The notes beneath the pieces are model-generated. The model saw only the letters and a program-made list of their open reading frames with translations. It did not search any database and was not told the DNA's origin. A stretch of 64,000 bases of DNA. It comes from Mastigias papua (lineage: Eukaryota; Cnidaria; Scyphozoa; Rhizostomeae; Mastigiidae). A program made the translations under genes and the position numbers. The stretch is from the NCBI GenBank assembly GCA_964019165.1, contig OZ025269.1, positions 8,667,191 through 8,731,190 of the forward strand. Reading direction: 5' to 3'. This document shows, piece after piece, positions 26,801 through 39,912 of this stretch (within the stretch, counting starts at the first letter, position 1; every line of letters starts with the position of its first letter).

Positions 26801-27725
26801 TTGAAATTGATTGGATCTACGTCATTGTCATGCATTAAACGTCTTTTGCATGTATGGTTGCACCGATGCCAGTAGTTTCGCTAATGTGTCCACCTCAAAT
26901 TAGCCTAAGTCTTTGCTTTTACACTATATACAGAGTTATAGTGCTTTACATGTAGCAAAACTGACAATTCTGTGCAAGGCCTACAATCACTATACGTACG
27001 TGAGTCATAGCTCCTAAACATAATCTTAGCATGTGTCTACAGTCAATCTAGCATTTATCATATCATATCACCATCAGATCTGTAGTCATTGCTGTATTGT
27101 AGGACTTTGCACACATACGTAGTTTAGGCCCATCACAAGTACTGACAATATGTGCATAGACTGCTGTATGATTGAAATTGAGTGTAAGTACGTCAATGTC
27201 ATGCATTAAACGTCTTTTACATGTATGGTTGCACCGATGCCAGTAGTTTCGCTAATGTTTCCACCTGAAATTAGCCTTAGTCTTTGCTTTTACACTATAT
27301 ACAGAGTTATAGTGCTTTACATGTAGCAAAACTGACAATTCTGTTCAAGGCCTACAATCACTATAAGTACGTGAGTCATAGCTCCAAACCATAATCTAAG
27401 CATGTTTCTACAGTCAATCTAGCATTTATCATATCATATCACCATCAGATCTGTAGTCATTGCTGTATTGTAAGACTTTGCACACATACGTATTGTAGGC
27501 CCATCACATGCAATAACAATATGTGTATATAATGCTGTGTTATTGAATTTGAGTAGTTGTACGTCAATGTCATGCATTAAACGTCTTTTACATGTACTGT
27601 TGCACCGATGCCAGTAGTTTCGCTAATGTTTCCTACTCAAATTAGCCTTAGTCTTTGTTTTTACACTATATACAGCGTTATAGTGCTTTACATGTAGCAA
27701 AACTGACAATACTATGCAAGGACTA
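23820..27725 (+). repeat. 6-monomer HOR pair (offset about 2226 bp)
   Basis: The run from 23820 to about 25500 recurs from 26045 to about 27725. The monomer order is the same: CGACGCCAG type, TTTTCAGACTTTGCAGAC type, TTTTGACAATCAG with CTGTGTTATCAGAC, GTGCATAGACTGCTG type, then the TTGTAGGCCCATCACATGC type. The two monomers at 25583-26045 complete the first unit. At the end of the second copy the tail changes to GACTACAACCACTATAAG and AATATAACCGAAGC, which copies the tail of the monomer at 25583. Confidence 0.8.
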
Positions 27726-28340
27726 CAACCACTATAAGTACGTAAGTCATAGCTCCAAAATATAACCGAAGCATGTGCCTACAGCCAATCTAGCATTTAT
27801 CATATCATATCACCATCAGATCTGTAGTCATTGCTGTATTGTAAGACTTTGCACACAAACGTATTGTAGGCCCATCACATGCAATAACAATATGTGTATA
27901 TAATGCTGTGTTATTGAATTTGAGTAGTTGTACCTCAATATCGTGCATTAAACGTCTTTTACATGTATGGTTGCACCGATGCCAGTAGTTTCGCTAATGT
28001 TTCCACCTCAAATTAGCCTTAGTCTTTGTTTTTACACTATATACAGCTTTAAAGTGCTTTACATGTAGCAAAACTGAGAATACTATGCAAGGCCTACAAT
28101 CACTATAAGTACGTGAGTCATAGCTGCAAAACATAATCTAAGCATGTTTCTACAATCAATCTAGCATTTATCTTATCATATCACTATCAGACCTGTAGTA
28201 ATTGCTGTATTGTAGGACTTTGCACACATACGTAATTTAGGCCCATCACAAGTACTGATAATATATGCATATACTGCTTTATGATTGAAATTGAGTGCAA
28301 GAACGTCAATGTCATGCAATAAACGATTTTTACCTGTATC

Positions 28341-28371
28341 CTGGCACCGATGCCAGTAGTTTCGCTACTGG
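28341..28371 (+). other. Overlapping alternative hairpins (monomer 28180)
   Basis: Both stems are perfect, with CCGA and TTTCG loops. Confidence 0.8.
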
Positions 28372-28769
28372 TTCCTACTCAAATTAGAATTAGTCTTTGT
28401 TTTTACACTATAGATATCTTTAGAGTGCTTTACTTCTAGCAAAACTGACAATACTATGCAAGGCGTACAATCACTATAAGTACGTAAGTCATATCTCTAA
28501 AACATAATCTAAGCATGTTTCTACAGTCAATTAAGCATTTATCATATCATATCACCATCAGATCTGTAGTAATTGCTGTATTGTAAGACTTTGCACACAT
28601 ACGTATTTTAGGCCCATCACAAGCAATGACAATATGTGTATATACTGCTGTATAATTGAAATTGAGTGTATGTACGTCATTGTCATGCATTAAACGTCTT
28701 TTACATATATGGTTGCACCGATGCCAGTAGTTTAGCTAATGGTTCCTACTCAAATTAGTCTTAGTCTTT

Positions 28770-31579
28770 GTTTTTACACTATATACAGCGTTATAGTGCT
28801 TTACATGTAGCAAAACTGACAATACTATGCAAGGCCTACAATCACTATAAGTACGTAAGTCATAGCTCCTAAACAAAATTTAAGCATGTTTCTACAGTCA
28901 AACTAGCATTTATCATATCATATCACCATCAGATCTGTAGTCATTGCTGTATTTTCAGACTTTGCACACATACGTATTTTAGGCCCATCACAAGCAATGA
29001 CAATATGTGTATATACTGCTGTATAATTGAAATTGAGTGGATTTACGTCATTGTCGTGTATTAAACGTCTTTTACATGTATAGTTGAACCGATGCCAGTA
29101 GTTTCGCTAATGTTTCCACCTCAAATTAGCCTTAGTCTTTGTTTTTACACTATATACAGCTTTAAAGTGCTTTACATGTAGCAAAACTGACAATACTATG
29201 CAAGGCCTAAAATCACTATAAGTACGTGAGTCATAGCTCCTAAACATAATTTAAGCATGTTTCTACAGTCAAACTAGCATTTATCATATCATATCACCAT
29301 CAGATCTGTAGTCATTGCTGTATTTTCAGACTTTGCAGACATACGTATTTTAGGCCCATCACAAGCAATGGCAATATGTGTATATACTGCTGTATGATTG
29401 AAATTGAGTGTATGTACGTCATTGTCATGCATTAAACGTCTTTTACATATATGGTTGCACCGATGCCGGTAGTTTCGCTAATGTTTCCTACTCAAATTAG
29501 CCTTAGTCTTTGTTTTTACACTATATACAGCTTTAAAGTGCTTTACATGTAGCAAAACTGACAATACTATGCAAGGCCTACAATCACTATAAGTACGTAA
29601 GTCATAGCTCCTAAACATAATCTAAGCATGTTTCTACAGTCAATCTAGCATTTATCATATCATATCACCATCAGATCTGTAGTCATTGCTGTATTGTAAG
29701 ACTTTGCACACATACGTAGTTTAGGCGCATCACAAGTATTGATAATATATGCATATACTGCTGTATGATTGAAATTGAGTGCAAGTACGTCAATGTCATG
29801 CATTAAACGTCTTTTACATGTATGGTTGCATCGATACCAGTAGTTTCGCTAATGTTTCCTACTCAAATTAGCCTTAGTCTTTGTTTTTACCCTATATACA
29901 GCGTTATAGTGCTTTACATGTAGCAAAACTGACAATACTATGCAAGGCCTACAATCACTATAAGTACGTGAATCATAGCTCCAAAACATAATCTAAGAAT
30001 GTTTCTACAGTCAATCTAGCATTTATCATATCTTTTGACAATCAGATCTGTAGTCATTTCTGTGTTATCAGACTTTGCACACATACGTATTTTAGGCGCA
30101 TCACAAGCAATGACAATATGTGTATATACTGCTGTATAATTGAAATTGAGTGTATGTACGTCATTGTCATGCATTAAACGTCTTGTACATGTATGGTTGC
30201 ACCGACGTCAGTAGTTTCGCTAATGTTTCCATCTCAAATTAGCCTTAGTCTTTGTTTTTACACTATATACAGCGTTATAGTGCTTTACATGTAGCAAAAC
30301 TGACAATACTATGCAAGGCCTACAATCACTATAAGTACGTAAGTCATAGCTCCTAAACATAATTTAAGCATGTTTCTACAGTCAAACTAGCATTTATCAT
30401 ATCATATCACCATCAGATCTGTAGTCATTGCTGTATTTTCAGACTTTGCACACATACGTATTTTAGGCCCATCACAAGCAATGACAATATGTGTATATAC
30501 TGCTGTATAATTGAAATTGAGTGGATTTACGTCATTGTCGTGTATTAAACGTCTTTTACATGTATAGTTGAACCGATGCCAGTAGTTTCGCTAATGTTTC
30601 CACCTCAAATTAGCGTTAGTCTTTGTTTTTACACTATATACAGCTTTAAAGTGCTTTACATGTAGCAAAACTGACAATATTATGCAAGGCCTAAAATCAC
30701 TATACGTACGTGAGTCATAGCTCCTAAACATAATTTAAGCATGTTTCTACAGTCAAACTAGCATTTATCATATCATATCACCATCAGATCTGTAGTCATT
30801 CCTGTATTTTCAGACTTTGCAGACATACGTATTTTAGGCCCATCACAAGCAATGGCAATATGTGTATATACTGCTGTATGATTGAAATTGAGTGTATGTA
30901 CGTCATTGTCATGCATTAAACGTCTTTTACATATATGGTTGCACCGATGCCGGTAGTTTCGCTAATGTTTCCTACTCAAATTAGCCTTAGTCTTTGTTTT
31001 TACACTATATACAGCTTTAAAGTGCTTTACATGTAGCAAAACTGACAATACTATGCAAGGCCTACAATCACTATAAGTACGTAAGTCATAGCTCCTAAAC
31101 ATAATCTAAGCATGTTTCTACAGTCAATCTAGCATTTATCATATCATATCACCATCAGATCTGTAGTCATTGCTGTATTGTAAGACTTTGCACACATACG
31201 TAGTTTAGGCGCATCACAAGTATTGATAATATATGCATATACTGCTGTATGATTGAAATTGAGTGCAAGTACGTCAATGTCATGCATTAAACGTCTTTTA
31301 CATGTATGGTTGCATCGATACCAGTAGTTTCGCTAATGTTTCCTACTCAAATTAGCCTTAGTCTTTGTTTTTACCCTATATACAGCGTTATAGTGCTTTA
31401 CATGTAGCAAAACTGACAATACTATGCAAGGCCTACAATCACTATAAGTACGTGAATCATAGCTCCAAAACATAATCTAAGAATGTTTCTACAGTCAATC
31501 TAGCATTTATCATATCTTTTGACAATCAGATCTGTAGTCATTTCTGTGTTATCAGACTTTGCACACATACGTATTTTAG
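28770..31579 (+). repeat. Tandem 4-monomer HOR, two copies of about 1484 bp
   Basis: The segment 28770-30095 matches 30254-31579. Shared rare features are GTCGTGTATTAAACG with TATAGTTGAACC, TTTTCAGACTTTGCAGAC with CCGGTAG, TTTAGGCGCATCACAAGTATTGATAATA near 29720 and 31205, TTTTTACCCTATATAC, and TCTTTTGACAATCAG. Differences are single bases, for example TGCTG versus TCCTG near 29314 and 30799. Confidence 0.83.
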
Positions 31580-32645
31580 GCCCATCACAAGCAATAACAA
31601 TATGTGTATATACTGCTGTATGATTGAAATTGATTGGATCTACGTCATTGTCATGCATTAAACGTCTTTTGCATGTATGGTTGCACCGATGCCAGTAGTT
31701 TGGCTAATGTGTCCACCTCAAATTAGCATTAGTCTTTGCTTTTACACTATATACAGAGTTATAGTGCTTTACATGTAGCAAAACTGACAATTCTGTGCAA
31801 GGCGTACAATCACTATAAGTACGTAAGTCATATCTCTAAAACATAATCTAAGCATGTTTCTACAGTCAATTAAGCATTTATCATATCATATCACCATCAG
31901 ATCTGTAGTAATTGCTGTATTGTAAGACTTTGCACACATACGTATTTTAGGCCCATCACAAGCAATGACAATATGTGTATATACTGCTGTATAATTGAAA
32001 TTGAGTGTATGTACGTCATTGTCATGCATTAAACGTCTTGTACATGTATGGTTGCACCGATACAAGTAGTTTCGCTAATGTTTCCATCTCAAATTAGCCT
32101 TAGTCTTTGTTTTTACACTATATACAGCGTTATAGTGCTTTACATGTAGCAAAACTGACAATACTATGCAAGGCCTACAATCACTATAAGTACGTAAGTC
32201 ATAGCTCCTAAACATAATTTAAGCATGTTTCTACAGTCAAACTAGCATTTATCATATCATATCACCATCAGATCTGTAGTCATTGCTGTATTTTCAGACT
32301 TTGCACACATACGTATTTTAGGCCCATCACAAGCAATGACAATATGTGTATATACTGCTGTATAATTGAAATTGAGTGGATTTACGTCATTGTCGTGTAT
32401 TAAACGTCTTTTACATGTATAGTTGAACCGATGCCAGTAGTTTCGCTAATGTTTCCACCTCAAATTAGCCTTAGTCTTTGTTTTTACACTATATACAGCT
32501 TTAAAGTGCTTTACATGTAGCAAAACTGACAATATTATGCAAGGCCTAAAATCACTATACGTACGTGAGTCATAGCTCCTAAACATAATTTAAGCATGTT
32601 TCTACAGTCAAACTAGCATTTATCATATCATATCACCATCAGATC
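30110..32645 (+). repeat. 5-monomer duplication (offset 1855 bp) overlapping the 4-monomer HOR
   Basis: The block 30110-30790 recurs at 31965-32645. Both contain the GTATAATTG, GTCGTGTATTAAACG and TATAGTTGAACC monomers and the very rare pair CAATATTATGC plus CCTAAAATCACTATACG (near 30673 and 32528). That rare pair is absent from the 4-monomer relative at 29190, so the 5-monomer copying came after the 4-monomer one. Confidence 0.75.
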
Positions 32646-33744
32646 TGTAGTCATTGCTGTATTGTCAGACTTTGCACACATACGTATTTTAGGCCCATCA
32701 CAAGCAATGGCAATATGTGTATATACTGCTGTATGATTGAAATTGAGTGTATGTACGTCATTGTCATGCATTAAACGTCTTTTACATATATGGTTGCACC
32801 GATGCCGGTAGTTTCGCTAATGTTTCCTACTCAAATTAGCCTTAGTCTTTGTTTTTACACTATATACAGCTTTAAAGTGCTTTACATGTAGCAAAACTGA
32901 CAATACTATCCAAGGCGTACAATCACTATAAGTACGTAAGTCATATCTCTAAAACATAACCTAAGCATGTTTCTACAGTCAATTAAGCATTTATCATATC
33001 ATATCACCATCAGATCTGTAGTAATTGCTGTATTGTAAGACTTTGCACACATACGTATTTTAGGCCCATCACAAGCAATGACAATATGTGTATATACTGC
33101 TGTATGATTGAAATTGAGTGTATGTACGTCATTGTCATGCATTAAAAGTCTTGTACATGTATGGTTGCACCGACGCCAGTAGTTTCGCTAATGTTTCCAT
33201 CTCAAATTAGCCTTAGTCTTTGTTTTTACACTATATACAGCGTGATAGTGCTTTACATGTAGCAAAACTGACAATACTATGCAAGGCCTACAATCACTAT
33301 AAGTACGTAAGTCATAGCTCCTAAACATAATCTAAGCATGTTTCTACAGTCAAACTAGCATTTATCATATCATATCACCATCAGATCTGTAGTCATTGCT
33401 GTATTTTCAGACTTTGCAGACATACGTATTTTAGGCCCATCACAAGCAATGGCAATATGTGTATATACTGCTGTATGATTGAAATTGAGTGTATGTACGT
33501 CATTGTCATGCATTAAACGTCTTTTACATATATGGTTGCACCGATGCCGGTAGTTTCGCTAATGTTTCCTACTCAAATTAGCCTTAGTCTTTGTTTGTAC
33601 ACTATATACAGCTTTAAAGTGCTTTACATGTAGCAAAACTGACAATACTATGCAAGGCCTACAATCACTATAAGTACGTAAGTCATAGCTCCTAAACATA
33701 ATCTAAGCATGTTTCTACAGTCAATCTAGCATTTATCATATCAT

Positions 33745-34115
33745 ATCACCATCAGATCTGTAGTCATTGCTGTATTGTAAGACTTTGCACACATACGTAG
33801 TTTAGGCCCATCACAAGTATTGATAATATATGCATATACTGCTGTATGATTGAAATTGAGTGCAAGAACGTCAATGTCATGCAATGAACGATTTTTACCT
33901 GTATCCCGGCACCGATGCCAGTAGTTTCGCTAATGTTTCCACCTGAAATTAGCCTTAGTCTTTGCTTTTACACTATATACAGAGTTATAGTGCTTTACAT
34001 GTAGCAAAACTGACAATTCTGTGCAAGGCCTACAATCACTATAAGTACGTTAGTCATAGCTCCAAAACATAATCTAAGAATGTTTCTACAGTCAATCTAG
34101 CATTTATCATATCTT
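33745..34115 (+). repeat. Chimeric monomer: hairpin-type left half, ordinary right half
   Basis: The first ~180 bp are of hairpin type (AAGAACGTCAATG, CAATGAACGATTTTTACC, CCCGGCACCGATGCC). From TTTCGCTAATGTTTCC at about 33925 it follows an ordinary type with CCACCTGAAATTAGCC. The switch falls within the hairpin element itself. Confidence 0.72.
33906..33936 (+). other. Half hairpin element (chimeric monomer 33745)
   Basis: The first stem is present with the CCGGCA mismatch. The second is lost because the right arm reads CTAATGT, taken from an ordinary monomer. Confidence 0.7.
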
Positions 34116-34491
34116 TTGACAATCAGATATGTAGTCATTGCTGTATTGTCAGACTTTGCACACATACGTATTTAAGGCCCATCACAAGTACTGACAATTT
34201 TTGGATATACTGCTGTATGATTGAACTTGATTGGATCTACGTCAGTGTCATGCATTAAACGTCTTTTACATGTATGGTTGCACCGATGCCAGTAGTTTCG
34301 CTAATGTTTCCATCTCAAATTAGCCTTAGTCTTTGTTTTACACTATATAAGGCTTTAAAGTGCTTTAGATGTAGCAAAACTGACAATACTATGCAAGGCC
34401 TACAACCACTATAAGTACGTAAGTCATAGCTCCAAAATATAATCGAAGCATGTGCCTACAGTCAATCTAGCATTTATCATATCATATCACC

Positions 34492-35520
34492 ATCAGATCT
34501 GTAGTCATTGCTGTATTGTAAGACTTTGCACACATACGTATTGTAGGCCCATCACATGCAATAACAATATGTGTATATAATGCTGTGTTATTGAATTTGA
34601 GTAGTTGTACGTCATTGTCAAGCATTAAACGTCTTTTACATGTATGGTTGCACCGATGCCAGTAGTTTCGCTAATGTTTCCTACTCAAATTAGAATTAGT
34701 CTTTGTTTTAAAACTATATACAGCTTTACAGTGCTTTAGATGTAGCAAAACTGACAATACTATGCAAGGCCTACAACCACTATAAGTACGTAAGTCATAG
34801 CTCCTACACATAATCTAAGCATGTTTCTACAGTCAATCCAGCATTTATCATATCATATCACCATCAGATCTGTAGTCATTGCTGTATTGTCAGAATTTGC
34901 ACACATACGTATTTTAGGCCCATCACAAGCAATAACAATATGTGTATATAATGCTGTGTTATTGAATTTGAGTAGTTGTACCTCAATATCATGCATTAAA
35001 CGTCTTTTACATGTACTGTTGCACCGATGCCAGTAGTTTCGCTAATGTTTCCACCTCAAATTAGCCTTAGTCTTTGTTTTTACACTATATACAGCTTTAA
35101 AGTGCTTTACATGTAGCAAAACTGAGAATACTATGCAAGGCCTACAATCACTATAAGTACGTGAGTCATAGCTGCAAAACATAATCTAAGCATGTTTCTA
35201 CAATCAATCTAGCATTTATCTTATCATATTACTATCAGACCTGTAGTAATTGCTGTATTGTAGGACTTTGCACACATACGTAATTTAGGCCCATCACAAG
35301 TACTGATAATATATGCATATACTGCTGTATGATTGAAATTGAGTGCAAGAACGTCAATGTCATGCAATAAACGATTTTTACCTGTATCCTGGCACCGATG
35401 CCAGTAGTTTTGCTACTGGTTCCTACTCAAATTAGAATTAGTCTTTGTTTTTACACTATAGATATCTTTAGAGTGCTTTACTTCTAGCAAAACTGACAAT
35501 ACTATGCAAGGCGTACAATC
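34492..35520 (+). repeat. 33-monomer long-range duplication, copy 2
   Basis: Second copy of 22250-23255. It ends at the hairpin-type monomer 35228, just before the 11-monomer HOR begins. Confidence 0.75.
35389..35419 (+). other. Overlapping alternative hairpins (monomer 35228)
   Basis: Both stems are perfect. The second loop has changed to TTTTG, a change outside the paired bases. Confidence 0.8.
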
Positions 35521-35833
35521 ACTATAAGTACGTGAGTCATAGCTCCTACACATAACCAAAGCATGTTTCTACAGTCAATCTAGCATTTATCATATCTTAT
35601 CACCATCAGATCTGTAGTCATTGCTGTATTGTAAGACTTTGCACAAATAGGTATTTTAGGCCCATCACAAGCAATGACAATATTTGAATATACTGCTGTA
35701 TGATTGAACTTGAGTGTATGTACGTCATTGTCATGCATTAAACGTCTTGTACCTGTATGGTTGCACCGACGTCAGTAGTTTCGCTAATGTTTCCATCTCA
35801 AATTAGCCTTAGTCTTTGTTTTTACACTATATA

Positions 35834-38800
35834 CAGCGTTATAGTGCTTTACATGTAGCAAAACTGACAATACTATGCAAGTCCTACAATCACTATAAGT
35901 ACGTAAGTCATAGCTCCTAAACATAATTTAAGCATGTTTCTACAGTCAAACTAGCATTTATCATATCATATCACCATAAGATCTGTAGTCATTGCTGTAT
36001 TTTCAGACTTTGCAGACACACGTATTTTAGGCCCATCACAAGCAATGGCAATATGTGTATATACTGCTGTATGATTGAAATTGAGTGTATGTACGTCATT
36101 GTCATGCATTAAACGTCTTTTACATATATGGTTGCACCGATGCCGGTAGTTTCGCTAATGTGTCCTACTCAAATTAGCCTTAGTCTTTGTTTTTACACTA
36201 TATACAGCTTTAAAGTGCTTTACATGTAGCAAAACTGACAATACTATGCAAGGCCTACAATCACTATAAGTACGTAAGTCATAGCTCCTAAACATAATCT
36301 TAGCATGTTTCTACAGTCAATCTAGCATTTATCATATCATATCACCATCAGATCTGTAGTCATTGCTGTATTGTCAGACTTTGCACACATACGTAGTTTA
36401 GGCCCATCACAAGTACTGACAATATGTGCATATACTGCTGTATGATTGAAATTGAGTGCAAGTAGGTCAATGTCATGCATTAAACGTCTTTTACATGTAT
36501 GGTTGCATCGATACCAGTAGTTTCGCTAATGTTTCCACCTCAAATTAGCCTTAGTCTTTGTTGTTACACTATATACAGCTTTAAAGTGCTTTACATGTAG
36601 CAAAACTGAGAATACTATGCAAGGCCTACAATCACTATAAGTACGTGAGTCATAGCTGCAAAACATAATCTAAGCATGTTTCTATAATCAATCTAGCATT
36701 TACCTTATCATATCACTATCAGATCTGTAGTCATTGCTGTATTGTCAGACTTTGCACACATACGTATTTTAGGCCCATCACAAGCAATGACAATATGTGC
36801 ATATACTGCTGTATGATTGAAATTGAGTGCAAGAACGTCAATGTCATGCAATAAACGATTTTTACCTGTATCCTGGCACCGATGCCAGTAGTTTTGCTAC
36901 TGGTTCCTACTCAAATTAGAATTAGTCTTTGTTTTTACACTATAGATATCTTTAGAGTGCTTTACTTCTAGCAAAACTGACAATACTATGCAAGGCGTAC
37001 AATCACTATAAGTACGTAAGTCATACCTCTAAAACATAATCTAAGCATGTTTCTACAGTCAATTAAGCATTTATCATATCATATCACCATCAGATCTGTA
37101 GTCATTGCTGTATTGTAAGACTTTGCACACATACGTATTTTAGGCCCATCACAAGCAATGACAATATGTGTATATACTGCTGTATAATTGAAATTGAGTG
37201 GATTTACGTCATTGTCATGTATTAAACGTCTTTTACATGTATAGTTGAACCGATGCCAGTAGTTTCGCTAATGTTTCCACCTCACATTAGCCTTAGTCTT
37301 TGTTTTAACACTATATACAGCTTTAAAGTGCTTTACATGTAGCAAAACTGACAATACTATGCAAGGCCTACAATCACTATAAGTACGTGAGTCATAGCTC
37401 CTACACATAACCAAAGCATGTTTCTACAGTCAATCTAGCATTTATCATATCTTATCACCATCAGATCTGTAGTCATTGCTGTATTGTAAGACTTTGCACA
37501 AATAGGTATTTTAGGCCCATCACAAGCAATGACAATATTTGAATATACTGCTGTATGATTGAAATTGAGTGTATGTACGTCATTGTCATGCATTAAACGT
37601 CTTGTACATGTATGGTTGCACCGACGTCAGTAGTTTCGCTAATGTTTCCATCTCAAATTAGCCTTAGTCTTTGTTTTTACACTATATACAGCGTTATAGT
37701 GCTTTACATGTAGCAAAACTGACAATACTATGCAAGGCCTACAATCACTATAAGTACGTGAGTCATAGCTCCTAAACATAATTTAAGCATGTTTCTACAG
37801 TCAAACTAGCATTTATCATATCATATCACCATCAGATCTGTAGTCATTGCTGTATTTTCAGACTTTGCAGACACACGTATTTTAGGCCCATCACAAGCAA
37901 TGGCAATATGTGTATATGCTGCTGTATGATTGAAATTGAGTGTATGTACGTCATTGTCATGCATTAAACGTCTTTTACATATATGGTTGCACCGATGCCG
38001 GTAGTTTCGCTAATGTGTCCTACTCAAATTAGCCTTAGTCTTTGTTTTTACACTATATACAGCTTTAAAGTGCTTTACATGTAGCAAAACTGACAATACT
38101 ATGCAAGGCCTACAATCACTATAAGTACGTAAGTCATAGCTCCTAAACATAATTTTAGCATGTTTCTACAGTCAATCTAGCATTTATCATATCATATCAC
38201 CATCAGATCTGTAGTCATTGCTGTATTGTCAGACTTTGCACACATACGTAGTTTAGGCCCATCACAAGTACTGACAATATGTGCATATACTGCTGTATGA
38301 TTGAAATTGAGTGCAAGTAGGTCAATGTCATGCATTAAACGTCTTTTACATGTATGGTTGCATCGATACCAGTAGTTTCGCTAATGTTTCCTACTCAAAT
38401 TAGAATTAGTCTTTGTTTTTACCCTATATACAGAGTTATAGTGCTTTACATGTAGCAAAACTGACAATTCTGTGCAAGGCCTACAATCACTATACGTACG
38501 TGAGTCATAGCTCCTAAACATAATCTTAGCATGTTTCTACACTCAATCTAGCATTTATCATATCTTATCACCATCAGATCTGTAGTCATTGCTGTATTGT
38601 AAGACTTTGCACACATACGTATTTTAGGCCCAACACACGCAATGACAATATTTGAATATACTGCTGTATGATTGAAATTGAGTGGATGTACGTAATTGTC
38701 ATGCATTGGACGTTTATTACATGTATGGTTGCACCGATACAAGTAGTTTCGCTAATGGTTCCTACTCAAATTACCCTTAGTCTTTGTTTTACACTATATA

Positions 38801-39912
38801 CAGCTTTAAAGTTCTGTACATGTATCAAAACTAACAATACTATGCAAGGCCTACAATCACTATAAGTACGTGAGTCATAGCTCCAAAACATAATCTAAGC
38901 ATGTTTCTACAGTCAATCAAGCATTTATCATATCATATCACTATCAGATCTGTAGTCATTGCTGTATTGTCAGACTTTGCACACATACGTATTTTAGGCC
39001 CATCACAAGCAATAACAATATGTGTATATACTGCTGTATGATTGAAATTGATTAGATCTACGTCATTGTCATGCATTAAACGTCTTTACATGTATGGTTG
39101 CACCGATGCCAGTAGTTTCGCTAATGTTTCCACCTCAAAGTAGCCTTAGTCTTTGCTTTTATGCTATATACAGAGTTATCGTGCTCTGCATGTAGCAAAA
39201 CTGACAATTCTGTGCAAGACCTACAATCACTATACGTGCGTGAGTCATATTTCCTAACCATAATCTTAGCATGTTTCTACAGTCAATCTAGCATTTATCA
39301 TATCATATCACCATCAGATCTGTAGTCATTGCTGTATTGTCAGACTTTGCAAGCATACTTATTTTAGGCCCATCAGAAGCAATAACAATATGTGTATAAA
39401 CTGCCGTATGATTGAAATTGATTGGAAGTACGTCATTGTCAAGCATTAAACGTCTTTTACATGTATTGTTGCACCGATACAAGTAGTTTCGCTAATGTTT
39501 CCACCTCAAATTAGCCTTAGTCTTTGCTCTTACACTATATACAGAGTTATAGTGCTTTACATGTAGCAAAACTGACAATTCTGTTCAAGGCCTACAATCA
39601 CTATAAGTACGTGAGTCATAGCTCCAAACCATAATCTAAGCATGTTTCTACAGTCAATCTAGCATTTATCATATCATATCACCATCAGATCTGTAGTCAT
39701 TGCTGTATTGTAAGACTTTGCACACATACGTATTGTAGGCCCATCACATGCAATAACAATATGTGTATATAATGCTGTGTTATTGAATTTGAGTAGTTGT
39801 ACGTCGATGTCATGCATTAAACGTCTTTTACATGTACTGTTGCACCGATGCCAGTAGTTTCGCTAATGTTTCCTACTCAAATTAGCCTTAGTCTTTGTTT
39901 TTACACTATATA
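35834..39912 (+). repeat. 11-monomer HOR, full-length copy (about 4079 bp)
   Basis: The block 35815-37945 recurs at 39893-42024 at an offset of 4079 bp (eleven monomers), and 38675-39912 recurs at 42012-43249 at 3337 bp (nine monomers). Taken together the two copies are adjacent. Copy-specific rare markers are ATGCAAGTCCTACAATC near 35875 and 39955, CACCATAAGATCTG at 35970 and 40049, AGACACACGTATTTTAG, CTATAATCAATCTAGC with TTACCTTATC, AAATAGGTATTTTAGG, and GTAATTGTCATGCATTGGACG. Inside the copy the block 35515-36530 also resembles 37370-38385 (1855 bp, five monomers), so the 11-monomer unit grew partly from an older 5-monomer duplication. Confidence 0.85.
36873..36903 (+). other. Overlapping alternative hairpins (monomer 36712)
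   Basis: Both stems are perfect, second loop TTTTG as at 35389. It lies in the full-length 11-monomer HOR copy. Confidence 0.8.

Noticed and set aside
38668..38865. 65- and 71-codon plus-strand frames at 38668 and 41987
   Set aside because: These are equivalents in the two HOR copies, overlapped on the other strand by another short frame at 38548-38742; both are satellite shadows.
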